From positions 1-64,000 of the forward strand of contig SBGU01000032.1 of NCBI GenBank assembly GCA_006226495.1: 64,000 nucleotides of DNA. Reading direction: 5' to 3'. The notes beneath the pieces are model-generated. The model was not told the origin of the DNA. It worked only from the letters and a program-made list of their open reading frames with translations, and searched no databases. This stretch comes from Alphaproteobacteria bacterium. Lineage in GTDB: Bacteria > Pseudomonadota > Alphaproteobacteria > Sphingomonadales > Kordiimonadaceae. Within the stretch, counting starts at the first letter, position 1; every line of letters begins with the position of its first letter. Below are positions 44,022 through 53,410 of the stretch, in pieces. The position numbers were made by a program, and so were the translations under genes.

Positions 44022-44084
44022 GCAATATGGGCAAGGCACACAGCCTGTGGTATAATTGTCCCAAAATGGGAGGAAGTTCCCCTA

Positions 44085-44879
44085 ATGGGCCAACACAGGT
44101 TGCGTGTCACCCGCCTTCTTGCGGGTCTGTTGTTTGTTTGCCTGCCCCTTAAGGCAGTGGCGGAAGACGAGGTGCGCCTGTATTTCATCGCCATCGACGG
44201 CCTGCTGTCGGATGACGGCCACAAGGGCCCGCTTGCCGAAATGCTGAGCGAGATCGGCACTCGCGCGGGTGTGCATTTCGACCTCAAACAACTGCCGGTC
44301 AACCGCATGATCCGCACCCTGGTGCAGGAAGACGCACCCGCCGCCGGTGTGCCGCAGATGCTGGATGTCGTGCGCGAAAAATACCCCGAGGATGTGCGCC
44401 TGTCGCCGCCGCTCATCTTCCGGCGCGATTATGTATTTGTGCGCAAGTCGCGCAGCATCCCGGACACGCCCGACCAGGTGGCGGCGATGGTGATCGCCAA
44501 ATCGCCGATCAACAGCCTGCCTCCCAATATCCGGCACCGCAACGACCTGACCGTGATCGAGGCCCGCGACATGGTCTCGGCCCTGAGGCTGCTGTCACGC
44601 GGCCGTGCCGACGCCTGGATCAGCGACGAAACCTCCACCCTCGAACTCTTGGCCGAAACCGGGATCGACAATGTGCATTACGACCGGGCCAGGCCCTTTT
44701 ATGTCTGGCCGGCACATATCGTCTATTCCGCCGCGCTCGATCAGTTGATTGCCGAACGCATCGACAATGCCATCCTGTCCGCCGCGCGCGACGGTACGGC
44801 CCACCGGCTGCTGCCCGGCAATTTTGTCGATGATTACGACAGCTACCTGTCGGTCGAGCCGGAGATGGTCAGGCAATAG
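44085..44879 (+). CDS. Periplasmic solute-binding (family 3-like) protein
   Basis: A 264-residue exported protein: signal peptide to about residue 26 (LPLKAVA-ED), then a two-lobed binding-protein fold of the amino-acid (SBP family 3) type: IRTLVQEDAPAAGVPQMLDVVREK, FVRKSRSIP, SRGRADAWISDETST. No permease or ATPase gene is nearby, so it may be a lone sensor or scavenger rather than part of an ABC importer. GGGAGGAAG ribosome site 8 bases before the ATG, and TATAAT at 44051. A link to histidine uptake is possible only from position beside hutI. Confidence 0.8.
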   Translation: MGQHRLRVTRLLAGLLFVCLPLKAVAEDEVRLYFIAIDGLLSDDGHKGPLAEMLSEIGTRAGVHFDLKQLPVNRMIRTLVQEDAPAAGVPQMLDVVREKYPEDVRLSPPLIFRRDYVFVRKSRSIPDTPDQVAAMVIAKSPINSLPPNIRHRNDLTVIEARDMVSALRLLSRGRADAWISDETSTLELLAETGIDNVHYDRARPFYVWPAHIVYSAALDQLIAERIDNAILSAARDGTAHRLLPGNFVDDYDSYLSVEPEMVRQ

Positions 44880-44891
44880 GCCGTGGCAGTG

Positions 44892-45614
44892 TCAGCCCTG
44901 CCCGAGAGCGGGGAACAAGGGCACCAGCGGCGCGATGCTCTCCACCGCGGCGAAGGTACCAAGCCAGTCACGCAGCGCCGCTTCATCGGCAATTTCGAGC
45001 CCGCCATAGACCACCCGCACAAAACCGCGCCGCCTGTAGTCGGCCAGGACTTTGGCAACCGCCACCCGGCTGACGCCCATGATCTCGCCGAGCGCGCCCT
45101 GGGTGATGTCGATCCGCCCTGTCCCGGCTTCCGCCTGCATCATCAACAGAGTTTTTCCGAGCCGGTATTTCAGCGGGTAACGCCTCAGATCGTCCAGCCA
45201 TTCCAGCAGATAATGCATGCGGATGGTCAACAGCGAATTATAGATGCGCCCAAGCGAGGGTTCTTCGTCCAGGAGCTGGTCGAACCGGGCCTTGGACACA
45301 TAGCTGATGACCGTATCGCCCTCGGCATAGCCGTCGTGGGTGCGCGGCAAGCCGGCAAACAGGGTGAATTCGCCATAACACTGGCCGGCTTCGAAAACGG
45401 CCGCCGTCATGAAACGGCCTTCACTGTCGACCTTGCCAAAACAGACCGCGCCGGACTGGATGATCGAAAGCCCCTGCGTGCGGTCGCCCCGGCTCTGGAT
45501 ATGCTGTTTGTCGCGGTAGCGCAGCGGCACAGCAAGCGCGACCAGCCGGGTGCGCAAGGCCGATGGCAACAGGGCAATAAGCCCCGGCATGCCATAGTTG
45601 AAAATAACGCTCAT
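44892..45614 (-). CDS. Crp/Fnr-family transcriptional regulator
   Basis: A 240-residue regulator with an N-terminal cyclic-nucleotide-binding-like beta roll (SRGDRTQGLSIIQSGAVCFGK, FEAGQCYGEFTLFAGLPRTH), a dimer helix and a C-terminal helix-turn-helix (ITQGALGEIMGVSRVAVAKVLADYRRRG). It has no N-terminal Cys cluster for [4Fe-4S], so it is not an Fnr oxygen sensor. The PREA-type Arg-Ser cAMP contact (RS/RT) is not clear, so the ligand is unknown. It is divergent from a fatty acid hydroxylase-family gene, and the palindrome at 45628-45643 between them is probably its operator. Confidence 0.9.
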   Translation of the reverse strand: MSVIFNYGMPGLIALLPSALRTRLVALAVPLRYRDKQHIQSRGDRTQGLSIIQSGAVCFGKVDSEGRFMTAAVFEAGQCYGEFTLFAGLPRTHDGYAEGDTVISYVSKARFDQLLDEEPSLGRIYNSLLTIRMHYLLEWLDDLRRYPLKYRLGKTLLMMQAEAGTGRIDITQGALGEIMGVSRVAVAKVLADYRRRGFVRVVYGGLEIADEAALRDWLGTFAAVESIAPLVPLFPALGQG

Positions 45615-45627
45615 TGCCGCCCCAAAC

Positions 45628-45643
45628 TGTAAACCGGTTTACA
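45628..45643. promoter_or_regulatory. Crp-like 16-bp palindrome between regulator and hydroxylase
   Basis: TGTAAACCGGTTTACA is a perfect palindrome. Its TGTAA-N6-TTACA shape matches the half-site spacing of Crp/Fnr-family operators. It is 14 bases before the regulator start (minus) and 70 bases before the hydroxylase start (plus). Confidence 0.7.
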
Positions 45644-45697
45644 TTCTTATTCAGCCACACCTGTTATCTCTTGTCACGGGAATAGGTGTCATCGGGA

Positions 45698-45705
45698 AGA
45701 AGGGG
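45698..45705 (+). promoter_or_regulatory. Ribosome binding site for a TTG start
   Basis: AGAAGGGG lies 7 bases before TTG at 45713. The ATG at 45708 is out of frame and the GTG at 45686 has only a weak site, so the hydroxylase start is probably TTG 45713. Confidence 0.6.
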
Positions 45706-45712
45706 CAATGCA

Positions 45713-46594
45713 TTGCCGAGCTCGCTTGTCATTCTCATGATCTTCGCCGGCTTCGCGCTGGCGGAGGCCATGCAGTCGAAGCTGATCAACATCCGAACCG
45801 CAAAACCGGAAGATAAATGGGTCGAACTGGTCAGCAGCCTGTTTCTGGTGGCGCTGACCCAGCCGGCGGTGCTGTTTGCCGCGGCCTGGCTTGCAGGTGT
45901 GCTCGCGCCCGGCTCAGCCGGCATGCTGGCCGATATTCCGGCGTGGCAGGCGGTGCTCCTGTTCCTGCTGTTCGATGACATGATGCAATATTGGTGGCAC
46001 CGGGCCTCGCACAGCTTTCCCTGGCTTTATGGCCTGCACCGGGCGCACCATAATGCGGAATATATGAGCATCCGCATCGTGTACCGGAACAACATCCTTT
46101 ATTACCTGTTCATGCCGTCGCTGTGGCTGTCGGGTGTGTTGATCCACCTTGGCCTGGCCCACGTGTACGCGGTCTATATCATCGTCAAACTGCTGGTGAT
46201 CTTCGGCGCACATTCCAGCGTGCGCTGGGACGCGCCCTTGTATCGCACCCGGTGGCTGTCGCCGGTCATGTGGGTGGTCGAACGCACCATCAGCACACCG
46301 GCCACCCATTTTGCCCATCATGGCAAATATGCGTCCGACACGGCGACCAACTACCGCGGCAACTTCGGCAACCTTCTGTTTTTCTGGGATGTGCTGTTCG
46401 GCACGGCGGTGATTACCCGCAGCTACCCGAAGGAATATGGCGTCGAAAACCTCGCGCCCATGAGCCTGGGTGCCCAGCTTCTGTGGCCGGTGGTCAGGGA
46501 CGCCACCACACCTTACGCGGAAATCCCCGAAAGCGCCGCACCGGGCGGCGCCACCACGCCCGAGCAGGCACCGCCTGTGACAATTTCGCCGTAG
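45713..46594 (+). CDS. Sterol desaturase / fatty acid hydroxylase family protein (second copy)
   Basis: About 293 residues with His boxes HRASH, HRAHHN and HFAHHG and a set of membrane helices, so a di-iron membrane oxygenase. The C-terminus is Pro/Ala/Glu-rich. It differs clearly from the family member at 21219, so the two have different substrates. The start is uncertain between a GTG at 45686 and a TTG at 45713; AGAAGGGG favours the latter. Likely controlled by the Crp/Fnr-like regulator on the other side of the 16-bp palindrome. Confidence 0.87.
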   Translation: MPSSLVILMIFAGFALAEAMQSKLINIRTAKPEDKWVELVSSLFLVALTQPAVLFAAAWLAGVLAPGSAGMLADIPAWQAVLLFLLFDDMMQYWWHRASHSFPWLYGLHRAHHNAEYMSIRIVYRNNILYYLFMPSLWLSGVLIHLGLAHVYAVYIIVKLLVIFGAHSSVRWDAPLYRTRWLSPVMWVVERTISTPATHFAHHGKYASDTATNYRGNFGNLLFFWDVLFGTAVITRSYPKEYGVENLAPMSLGAQLLWPVVRDATTPYAEIPESAAPGGATTPEQAPPVTISP

Positions 46595-46627
46595 CACTTT
46601 TGCCCCGGCTCCAGTATATGCCCATGT

Positions 46628-48136
46628 ATGGCATACGATTCACTCAGAGATTTCATCGACAGGCTTGAGGCCGAAGGCAGCCTTGTGCGCGTGACCGAAC
46701 CGGTCTCGACCGAGCTTGAGATGACCGAGATCCAGACCCGCGTGTTGCATGCGGGCGGCCCCGCGATCCTGTTCGAGAATGTGATCAACGAACGCGGCGA
46801 AAAGTCGGACATGCCGGTGCTGGTGAACCTGTTCGGCACGGTCGAGCGTGTGGCCTGGGGCATGAACCGCGAACCGCACGAGCTGCGCGAAGTGGGCGAA
46901 ACCCTGGCGTTCCTGCGCCAGCCCGAACCGCCGCGCGGCATCAAGGACGCGCTCGAGCTGTTGCCGCTCGCGAAACAGGTTCTGGCCATGCGCCCCAAGC
47001 GGGTGAAAAAGGCCCCGGTGCAGGAAGTGGTGCTGACCGGCGACGATATCGACCTGTTCAAACTACCGATCCAGACCTGCTGGCCCGGCGAACCGGCGCC
47101 GCTGATCACCTGGCCCCTGGTTGTGACCAAAGGCCCGACCGACAAGGCCGAGGATAATTATAACCTTGGCATCTACCGCATGCAGCGGCTCTCGAAAGAC
47201 CAGACCCTGATGCGCTGGCTGAAGCACCGGGGTGGTGCGCAGCAATACCAGCGCTGGAAGGACAAGAAGCGCGAGCCCGTGCCCGCCGCCGTGGTGATCG
47301 GCGCCGACCCCGGTACCATCCTGGCCGCCGTGACCCCCGTGCCCGACACCCTGAGCGAATATCAGTTCGCCGGCCTGTTGCGCGGCAAGAAGGTACCGCT
47401 GGTGAAATGCAAGACCGTGCCCTTGGAAGTGCCGGCCACCGCCGAAATCGTGCTCGAGGGTTACGTGAGCCTCGACGATTACCGCGACGAAGGCCCGTAT
47501 GGCGACCACACGGGTTATTATAATTCGGTCGAAAAATTCCCGGTTTTCACCATCACCGCCATCACCATGCGGAAAGAGCCGATCTACCTGTCGACCTATA
47601 CCGGCCGCCCGCCGGACGAACCGGCGATCCTCGGTGAAGCGCTGAATGAAGTGTTCATTCCGCTTCTGCAGCAGCAGTTCCCGGAAATCACCGATTTCTG
47701 GCTGCCGCCCGAAGGCTGCAGTTACAGGATTGCGGTGGTCAGCATGAAAAAGGCCTACGCCGGCCACGCCAAACGCATCATGCAGGGCGTGTGGTCGTTC
47801 CTCAGGCAGTTTGTCTATACCAAGTTCGTGATCGTGGTGGACGACGATATCAACGCGCGCGACTGGAAGGATGTCATGTGGGCGATTTCCACCCGCATGG
47901 ACCCGGTGCGCGATATCGTTACGGTGGAAAACACGCCCATCGACTATCTGGATTTCGCCAGCCCCGAAAGCGGCCTTGGCGGCAAACTGGGCCTGGATGC
48001 CACCAACAAGGTCGGCAACGAAACCCACCGCGAATGGGGCCGCCAAATCGAAATGGAAGACGCCGTCATCGAGAAGGTGGACGCGCTGTGGGATAAGCTG
48101 GGGATTCCGGGCGACGGGACGAAGATTTGGAAGTAG
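46628..48136 (+). CDS. ubiD: UbiD-family decarboxylase (3-octaprenyl-4-hydroxybenzoate decarboxylase)
   Basis: A 502-residue prenylated-FMN decarboxylase, normally acting on the polyprenyl-4-hydroxybenzoate step of ubiquinone synthesis. Family blocks: [40 protein letters not shown], the active-site region EIVLEGYV and [12 protein letters not shown], and [11 protein letters not shown]. Normal length for proteobacterial UbiD. No ubiX partner gene is in the window. The ribosome site is weak. Confidence 0.95.
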   Translation: MAYDSLRDFIDRLEAEGSLVRVTEPVSTELEMTEIQTRVLHAGGPAILFENVINERGEKSDMPVLVNLFGTVERVAWGMNREPHELREVGETLAFLRQPEPPRGIKDALELLPLAKQVLAMRPKRVKKAPVQEVVLTGDDIDLFKLPIQTCWPGEPAPLITWPLVVTKGPTDKAEDNYNLGIYRMQRLSKDQTLMRWLKHRGGAQQYQRWKDKKREPVPAAVVIGADPGTILAAVTPVPDTLSEYQFAGLLRGKKVPLVKCKTVPLEVPATAEIVLEGYVSLDDYRDEGPYGDHTGYYNSVEKFPVFTITAITMRKEPIYLSTYTGRPPDEPAILGEALNEVFIPLLQQQFPEITDFWLPPEGCSYRIAVVSMKKAYAGHAKRIMQGVWSFLRQFVYTKFVIVVDDDINARDWKDVMWAISTRMDPVRDIVTVENTPIDYLDFASPESGLGGKLGLDATNKVGNETHREWGRQIEMEDAVIEKVDALWDKLGIPGDGTKIWK

Positions 48137-48155
48137 GGGGCCCCGCCTCCCCTTT

Positions 48156-48541
48156 CGTCACCCGCCGACTTGATCGGCGGGCCCAGGAACACCGGCCTGA
48201 GACTGCGCGCCGCTAATACGCTCAAACAGATCATCCCAATTCGGGTTTTCGGCTTCGATCAGTTCGACCTTCCAGTCTCGCTTATATCGTTTCAGGCGTT
48301 TTTCACGCCTGATGGCCGCCTCGGCGTTTGCATGCACTTCAAACCATACGAGACGGGATACGGCATAGTCTTTGGTGAAGCCTTCAACCACATGGTTGCG
48401 GTGCTCCCATACCCGGCGGACCAGATCGGACGTTACACCGATATAAAGCGTGCCCTTGTAAGCACTTGCGAGCATGTAGGTGTAATATTGCATGGTAATC
48501 GTCGGTGTTCCTGGGTTCGCCGGTCAAGCCGGCGAATGACG
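48156..48541. mobile_element. REP-like inverted repeats around a GIY-YIG gene
   Basis: The 41-base ends (48156-48196 and, inverted, 48501-48541) match at 34 positions. Each folds into a perfect 8-bp stem with the same CTTGA loop, and the differences are compensatory: both arms change together, so pairing is kept. They share the tail CCCAGGAACACCG. The gene between them is the GIY-YIG frame, whose last codons and stop lie in the left repeat. This looks like a small REP-type element with its own nuclease gene. Confidence 0.75.
48158..48493 (-). CDS. GIY-YIG nuclease family protein
   Basis: A 111-residue single-domain nuclease. The GIY-YIG core is YYTYMLASAYKGTLYIGVTSDL, followed by Arg in RRVWEHRN, a His/Glu-rich stretch WFEVHANAEAAIRREKRLKRYKRDWKVELIEAEN with the metal-binding Glu, and an Asn/Pro end. 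The tail (GVPGPADQVGG) is encoded by the left inverted repeat. Genes of this type are often linked to dispersed palindromes in alphaproteobacteria. It probably nicks or cuts DNA; the target may be the repeat itself. Confidence 0.88.
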   Translation of the reverse strand: MQYYTYMLASAYKGTLYIGVTSDLVRRVWEHRNHVVEGFTKDYAVSRLVWFEVHANAEAAIRREKRLKRYKRDWKVELIEAENPNWDDLFERISGAQSQAGVPGPADQVGG

Positions 48542-48545
48542 AGTC

Positions 48546-48767
48546 TTATTCGGTAGGCATATCTGTCTTGCCCTTTTTCTTCCGGTGGCTGGCGAAGACC
48601 CAGCCGAGCACAAAGCCGACGATGAGCGAGAAGGCGATCACGACAATGCGGCTGGACTGGAAGGACCAGACGAGGAAATAAAGCTCGACCCGCGCCATAT
48701 TCTGGATGGCGAACAGCACCAACAGGCCGCCGGCCACTGCCGCGAGTGTGTATTTTGTCTTGTCCAT
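48546..48767 (-). CDS. LapA-domain small membrane protein
   Basis: A 73-residue protein with two helices and the LapA pattern FAIQNMARVELYFLVWSFQSSRIVVIAFSLIVGFVLGW. LapA proteins (with LapB) help control lipopolysaccharide assembly in some proteobacteria. Its stop lies 5 bases from the right REP-like repeat, which marks the element's border. No lapB gene nearby. Confidence 0.85.
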   Translation of the reverse strand: MDKTKYTLAAVAGGLLVLFAIQNMARVELYFLVWSFQSSRIVVIAFSLIVGFVLGWVFASHRKKKGKTDMPTE

Positions 48768-48921
48768 GCCGCTTCTCCCTTTGCTGATACAACCAGTCTA
48801 GCACGCCCGGCGGGGTGGCGACATGGGCATGCAGTCGCATTGCACAGCTTCACCCTTGCCCCCTGCCCCCAATCTGTGGCTAAGTGCGGGCACGAGTTTT
48901 CTGCGCTTTTCAGGATGATTT

Positions 48922-50262
48922 ATGCCCGATACTTCCCTTGAGCTTCTGAACGACCTTGTCGCTGCCGCCATGAAGGGCGGGGCCGATGCCGCCGATGCTG
49001 TTGCGGTCGAGGCCACGAGCCGCGGCGTAAGCTGGCGCGAAGGCAAGCTGGAGGATGTGGAAGGGTCTGAGGGCGAAGATATCGGCCTTCGGGTCCTGAT
49101 CGGTAAAAAACAGGCGATGGTATCCACGTCCGACCGTCGGCCCCAAAGCCTGAAGGCGCTGGTGGACCGCACGCTCGCGATGGCACGCGCGGTGCCCGAG
49201 GATGAATATTGCGGCCTGGCACCCGAAGAAGCCCTGCACACCGGCCCGCTGGCCGAGCTGGATCTCTATGACGACACCGATGTATCCGCCGACACCCTGG
49301 CCGACCTGGCACGCGAGGCCGAGGATGCCGCACTGTCGGTGAAGGGGGTCACCAACAATGCGGGCGCGGGCGCCAGCGCCGGCAGTTGGGCTATTGCGCT
49401 GGCCACCAGCCACGGCTTCGCGGGGGCCTACAAGGGCAGCAGCTTTTCGGTGTCCATTTCCGCGGTCGCCGGTGAAGGCACCGCCATGGAACGGGATTAT
49501 GACAGCAGTAGCACCCGTCATTTTGCCAACCTGGAATCGGCTACCGCCGTTGGCCGGTCTGCGGGCGAACGCGCGGTGGCACGCCTTGGCGCCGGCCGCA
49601 TGAAAAGCGGCAAGCTGCCGGTGGTGTTCGATCCCCGCGTGTCGCGCAGCATGCTGGGCCATTTTGCGGGTGCGATCACCGGCACCAGTGTCGCGCGCGG
49701 CACCAGCTTCCTGAAGGACGCCATGGAGACCGAGATTTTTGCGCCCGGCGTCAGCATCATCGACGACCCGCTGCGTGTGCGCGGGCTGGCGTCGCACCAG
49801 TTCGACGGCGAAGGTGTGCGGGTGCAGAAAACCGCGCTTGTTGAAAATGGCGTACTGAAGACCTGGCTGTTGAACAGCGCCGCCGCGCGCCAGTTGGGCC
49901 TGCCGGTCACCGGGCACGCGAGCCGCGGCACCTCGTCCGCGCCGGGCATATCGACCAGCAATCTGTATTTTGCGCCGGGTGCGATGAGCCCCGCCGAGCT
50001 GATGGACGATATCGAGGACGGCATTTATGTGACCGAACTGATCGGCATGGGCGTGAACGGGGTGACGGGCGACTATAGCCGCGGCGCCGCCGGTTTCCGG
50101 ATCGAGAAGGGCCGCATCACCAGCCCGGTCAGCGAAATCACCATCGCCGGCAATCTTAAGACTATGTTCAAACATCTTGTGCCAGCATCTGACCTTGAAT
50201 TCCGCTATGGCACCAACGCGCCAACCGTGCGGATTGATGGTATGATGGTCGCCGGGGCATAA
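48922..50262 (+). CDS. pmbA: TldD/PmbA family metalloprotease-like protein (PmbA)
   Basis: A 446-residue PmbA/TldE-type protein. Family blocks: the early VEATSRGVSWREGKLEDVEGSEG, LPVVFDPRVSRSMLGHFAGAI, LASHQFDGEGVRVQKTALVENG and GINGVTGDYSRGAAGFRIEKG-like near the C-terminus. With TldD it forms a heterodimeric protease that matures microcin/RiPP peptides and degrades unfolded short proteins; PmbA itself lacks the HExxxH metal site, as here. No tldD is present in this window. AGGA ribosome site. Confidence 0.93.
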   Translation: MPDTSLELLNDLVAAAMKGGADAADAVAVEATSRGVSWREGKLEDVEGSEGEDIGLRVLIGKKQAMVSTSDRRPQSLKALVDRTLAMARAVPEDEYCGLAPEEALHTGPLAELDLYDDTDVSADTLADLAREAEDAALSVKGVTNNAGAGASAGSWAIALATSHGFAGAYKGSSFSVSISAVAGEGTAMERDYDSSSTRHFANLESATAVGRSAGERAVARLGAGRMKSGKLPVVFDPRVSRSMLGHFAGAITGTSVARGTSFLKDAMETEIFAPGVSIIDDPLRVRGLASHQFDGEGVRVQKTALVENGVLKTWLLNSAAARQLGLPVTGHASRGTSSAPGISTSNLYFAPGAMSPAELMDDIEDGIYVTELIGMGVNGVTGDYSRGAAGFRIEKGRITSPVSEITIAGNLKTMFKHLVPASDLEFRYGTNAPTVRIDGMMVAGA

Positions 50263-50306
50263 ACACGCGCCACACACACCGGGCACCTGACTGTGAGTTG
50301 ATTGGA

Positions 50307-51158
50307 ATGAACCAGGCCCAACCGTTTGACGAAGATAGCTGCCCCTGGTCGCTGGCCGATGATGTCAAGCTGGTGCGGCGGGTCACCGAAGAAGCCGGGC
50401 GCATTGCGCTGTCCTACTTCGCGCGCGACATCCATGCCTGGGAAAAATCCCCCGACAATCCGGTTTCGGAAGCCGACCTTGCGGTCGATGAATTCCTGCG
50501 CACGACCCTGACCCAGAATCGCACCGGTTATGGCTGGCTGTCCGAAGAAACCGAGGACCAGTCCGACCGGCTGCGCTGTGGCCGCTTGTGGATCGTCGAC
50601 CCGATCGACGGCACCCGCGCATTCCTGCGTGGCGGCGACGACTGGGGCATTTCGGTCGCGCTGGTGCAGGACCGCAAACCCGTGGTGGCCGCCTTTTATG
50701 CCCCAGTGAAAGACGCCTTCTATTTTGCTGAAGTGGGGCGCGGCGCCACCAAAAACGGCCTTGCGATCACGGTTTCGGGCCAGACAGACCTTTCGTCCGC
50801 CCGCATGATGGGCGACCCCGGCGCGTTCAAATCCAAGAAAATCTGGCCCACGCCCTGGCCCGACAGCATGCACACCGAACAGGCCAATTCGATTGCGCTC
50901 AGGCTGTGCCAGATCGCGGACGGCCAGTTCGACTGTTGCGTGACCCTGAGGCCCAAGAACGACTGGGACGTGGCCGCCGCCAACCTGATCCTGATGGAAG
51001 CGGGCGGGCACATGACCACAGGGGCAGGCCGCGGCCTGGTCTATAACCGCAAGAAACCGCTGCATGACCATATCATCGGCTGTTCGCCGGCCCTGTTGCC
51101 CGCGATCATGGAACGGGTGGAACCGGCGCTGGCCGAATGGTGCCATGTGGCAGCCTGA
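50307..51158 (+). CDS. Inositol monophosphatase family protein (CysQ-like)
   Basis: A 283-residue Li-sensitive phosphatase of the IMPase/CysQ fold. Metal motifs are WLSEETEDQ, DPIDGTRAFLRG and DWDVAAANLILMEAGG. It may hydrolyse 3',5'-phosphoadenosine phosphate, histidinol phosphate or inositol phosphate. ATG at 50307 (MNQAQPFDED) preferred over TTG three codons upstream. It follows pmbA by 44 bases, so it may be cotranscribed. Confidence 0.85.
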   Translation: MNQAQPFDEDSCPWSLADDVKLVRRVTEEAGRIALSYFARDIHAWEKSPDNPVSEADLAVDEFLRTTLTQNRTGYGWLSEETEDQSDRLRCGRLWIVDPIDGTRAFLRGGDDWGISVALVQDRKPVVAAFYAPVKDAFYFAEVGRGATKNGLAITVSGQTDLSSARMMGDPGAFKSKKIWPTPWPDSMHTEQANSIALRLCQIADGQFDCCVTLRPKNDWDVAAANLILMEAGGHMTTGAGRGLVYNRKKPLHDHIIGCSPALLPAIMERVEPALAEWCHVAA

Positions 51159-51280
51159 CGCGGGACCGCCTGGCATGCTGGCACCGACACAAAGATTCTG
51201 GTAAGTCCCGCGTTAACTTTCATTTTCCTTTTTTGTGGCTGAATAGCTATATCCAGTACGCTAGGAGGGACTGTCGGTTC

Positions 51281-53395
51281 ATGCCGGTAATCTTGAGGCA
51301 GTTTGGACGTCTGTTTACAGGCTTGCTGATGTTGTGCATCAGCGGTGCTGCTTTTGCCGCGTCCGGCCTCAGTGACGAAGGCCGCGCCCGTGCCCTGGCG
51401 CTGTTGCCGGAGCTGGTTTCCGCGGCCAACGCGGATGCGCATCTGCATGTGGCCGCGCTCAGGAACCGGCTTGCCCAGACGGCGGACCCCCAATCCCGCG
51501 CTGAAATCCTGAAAGAACTGACATTCCACGCCATCGACATCGCCGAAGCTGGCCTTCTGGATGATGTGGCCGCCTGGGACCGGGATGTCGCCCGCACCAC
51601 GGGTGATCAGGATCTGCTGCTGTATGGCGACCTCGCCGAAGCCAGCGCGCTCGCGCTCAATGGCGACCTTGAGGCCGCAAAGAACCTTGTATTGACCACA
51701 CGCGCGGGGGCCGAAGCACGCGGCGACACCCTGGGGGTGTTTTTTGCCGATGCCGTGATGGCCATCATGGGCCCGGAGCTTGGCAATGTGCTTGAGGGCC
51801 TGAGCACCATGGCGCAAAGCACCATCACCCTGCCGGACACGAAGCGCGGCAATCATATGCGCATGCTGGCGTACCTTACCCTCGCCTATACCTACACGAG
51901 CGTGGGCGAGATCGATCCGATCGTCGACTATTATGGCAAGGCGCTTGAGCTGGCGGAACGCGAAGGCATCGCCTTCGACCGGGAATCGGCGCTGTTCAAC
52001 ATGGCCTCCACCCTCGACGACCTTGAGGAACGCGACCTGGCCCGGCAATATTATCTGGCGCTGGAAACCGTGATCGAACAGACCGGGCGCGTGCAGGGGC
52101 GCTATTATGTGCTCTATGGCCTGGCCTGGATCGATTATGACGCCGGGGATTTCAAATCCGCGATCGCGCGCGCGACCGAAGCGCTCGACAATTTTGCCAG
52201 CGACCCGACCTTCGACACCTCGCTCTATGACCTTGTGGCCATGAGCTATGCCCGCCTTGGCAACCCGAAGGAAGCCCGTCGCTATTTCGAAATGAACCAG
52301 GCCTATTTCGACGGCCATCCGGAAGCCAGGGCCTATGCCTCGGACGCCGAGGGGCTGCTGACCCAAGCCTATATCCTGCATGCGGAAGGCGATCTTGAAC
52401 AGTCTTTCATGATGCTGGAAAAAGCGCGCAAGGCGCAGGTGCAGTCGCAGTATGAGCGTTTCAAGCACAGCATTACCGACTTGCGTTCGGGCCTGGAGAC
52501 CATGCTGGCCAAACAGCGGGCGGAACAGGCGCTCAAGGAAGCACGGGCCGATTATAACCGGCTGATCGCGCTTCTGGCCGTGTTCGTGGCGGTGATGACC
52601 GTGGGGCTGATGCTGATGCAGCGCCGGCATACCCGTGCGCTGCGCCGCAGCATGCGCGATGCCGAGATCGCCAACCAGTCAAAATCGGAATTCCTCGCGA
52701 ACATGAGCCACGAACTCAGGACTCCGCTGAATGCCATCCTGGGTTTTTCGGAAATGATGCAGCATCAGGTGTTCGGCAAGCTGGGCGCCCGGCAATATGA
52801 GGAATATGTCGGCCATATCAATGAAAGCGGCAGGCACCTTCTGGACATCATCAACGATATCCTGGACCTGTCGAAAATTGAAAGCGGTCGCCTGACCCTG
52901 AAGGAAGAATATATCGATATCGCGCCGGTTTATGCCGATGTGCAGACATTGCTGACCCCCAGGGCGCGCGAACGCGGTGTGAATATCGAATGCGACGTGG
53001 CTGCCAGCCTGCCGCGCCTGTATGCAGACCGCCGGCTGATCAAACAGATCCTTCTGAACCTGTTATCCAACTCGGTCAAATTCACCGAAAAAGGCGGCAC
53101 GATCTTGATGAGCGCGCGCATGGCGGACGATCGCTCCATGCGGCTGGTGATCAGCGATACCGGCATCGGCATGACCCGCCAGGAACTGGAAGTCGCACTG
53201 ACCCCCTTTGGCCAGGCTGGCACGACAACCACTCGCAGCCACGAAGGCACGGGCCTTGGCCTGCCGCTTGTCAAGAACCTGGTGGAACTGCATGGCGGCG
53301 AACTGATCATCCAGTCGGTCAAGGGCAAGGGCACCACCGTCACCGCCAGCTTCCCGCCGCGCCGCACCTTCGGCGAAGAAACGGACGCCGCCTAG
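51281..53395 (+). CDS. TPR-domain sensor histidine kinase
   Basis: A 704-residue membrane kinase. A signal peptide (to about residue 24) leads a periplasmic domain of about 400 residues made of TPR-like helix pairs, then one membrane helix (about residues 427-446, IALLAVFVAVMTVGLML), and HisKA with phosphate-accepting His477 in NMSHELRTPLNAILGF. The ATP domain has the N, G1 and G2 boxes (LLSNSVKFTEKGG, DTGIGM, GTGLGLPL). No response regulator is nearby, so it is an orphan. AGGAGGG ribosome site 10 bases before the ATG at 51281. Senses an unknown periplasmic signal. Confidence 0.93.
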   Translation: MPVILRQFGRLFTGLLMLCISGAAFAASGLSDEGRARALALLPELVSAANADAHLHVAALRNRLAQTADPQSRAEILKELTFHAIDIAEAGLLDDVAAWDRDVARTTGDQDLLLYGDLAEASALALNGDLEAAKNLVLTTRAGAEARGDTLGVFFADAVMAIMGPELGNVLEGLSTMAQSTITLPDTKRGNHMRMLAYLTLAYTYTSVGEIDPIVDYYGKALELAEREGIAFDRESALFNMASTLDDLEERDLARQYYLALETVIEQTGRVQGRYYVLYGLAWIDYDAGDFKSAIARATEALDNFASDPTFDTSLYDLVAMSYARLGNPKEARRYFEMNQAYFDGHPEARAYASDAEGLLTQAYILHAEGDLEQSFMMLEKARKAQVQSQYERFKHSITDLRSGLETMLAKQRAEQALKEARADYNRLIALLAVFVAVMTVGLMLMQRRHTRALRRSMRDAEIANQSKSEFLANMSHELRTPLNAILGFSEMMQHQVFGKLGARQYEEYVGHINESGRHLLDIINDILDLSKIESGRLTLKEEYIDIAPVYADVQTLLTPRARERGVNIECDVAASLPRLYADRRLIKQILLNLLSNSVKFTEKGGTILMSARMADDRSMRLVISDTGIGMTRQELEVALTPFGQAGTTTTRSHEGTGLGLPLVKNLVELHGGELIIQSVKGKGTTVTASFPPRRTFGEETDAA

Positions 53396-53410
53396 GCGCC
53401 CGCCAGAGTG

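Noticed and set aside
44085-44879. Solute-binding protein as part of a histidine ABC importer
   Set aside because: No permease or ATPase gene is adjacent and a terminator-like hairpin separates it from hutI.
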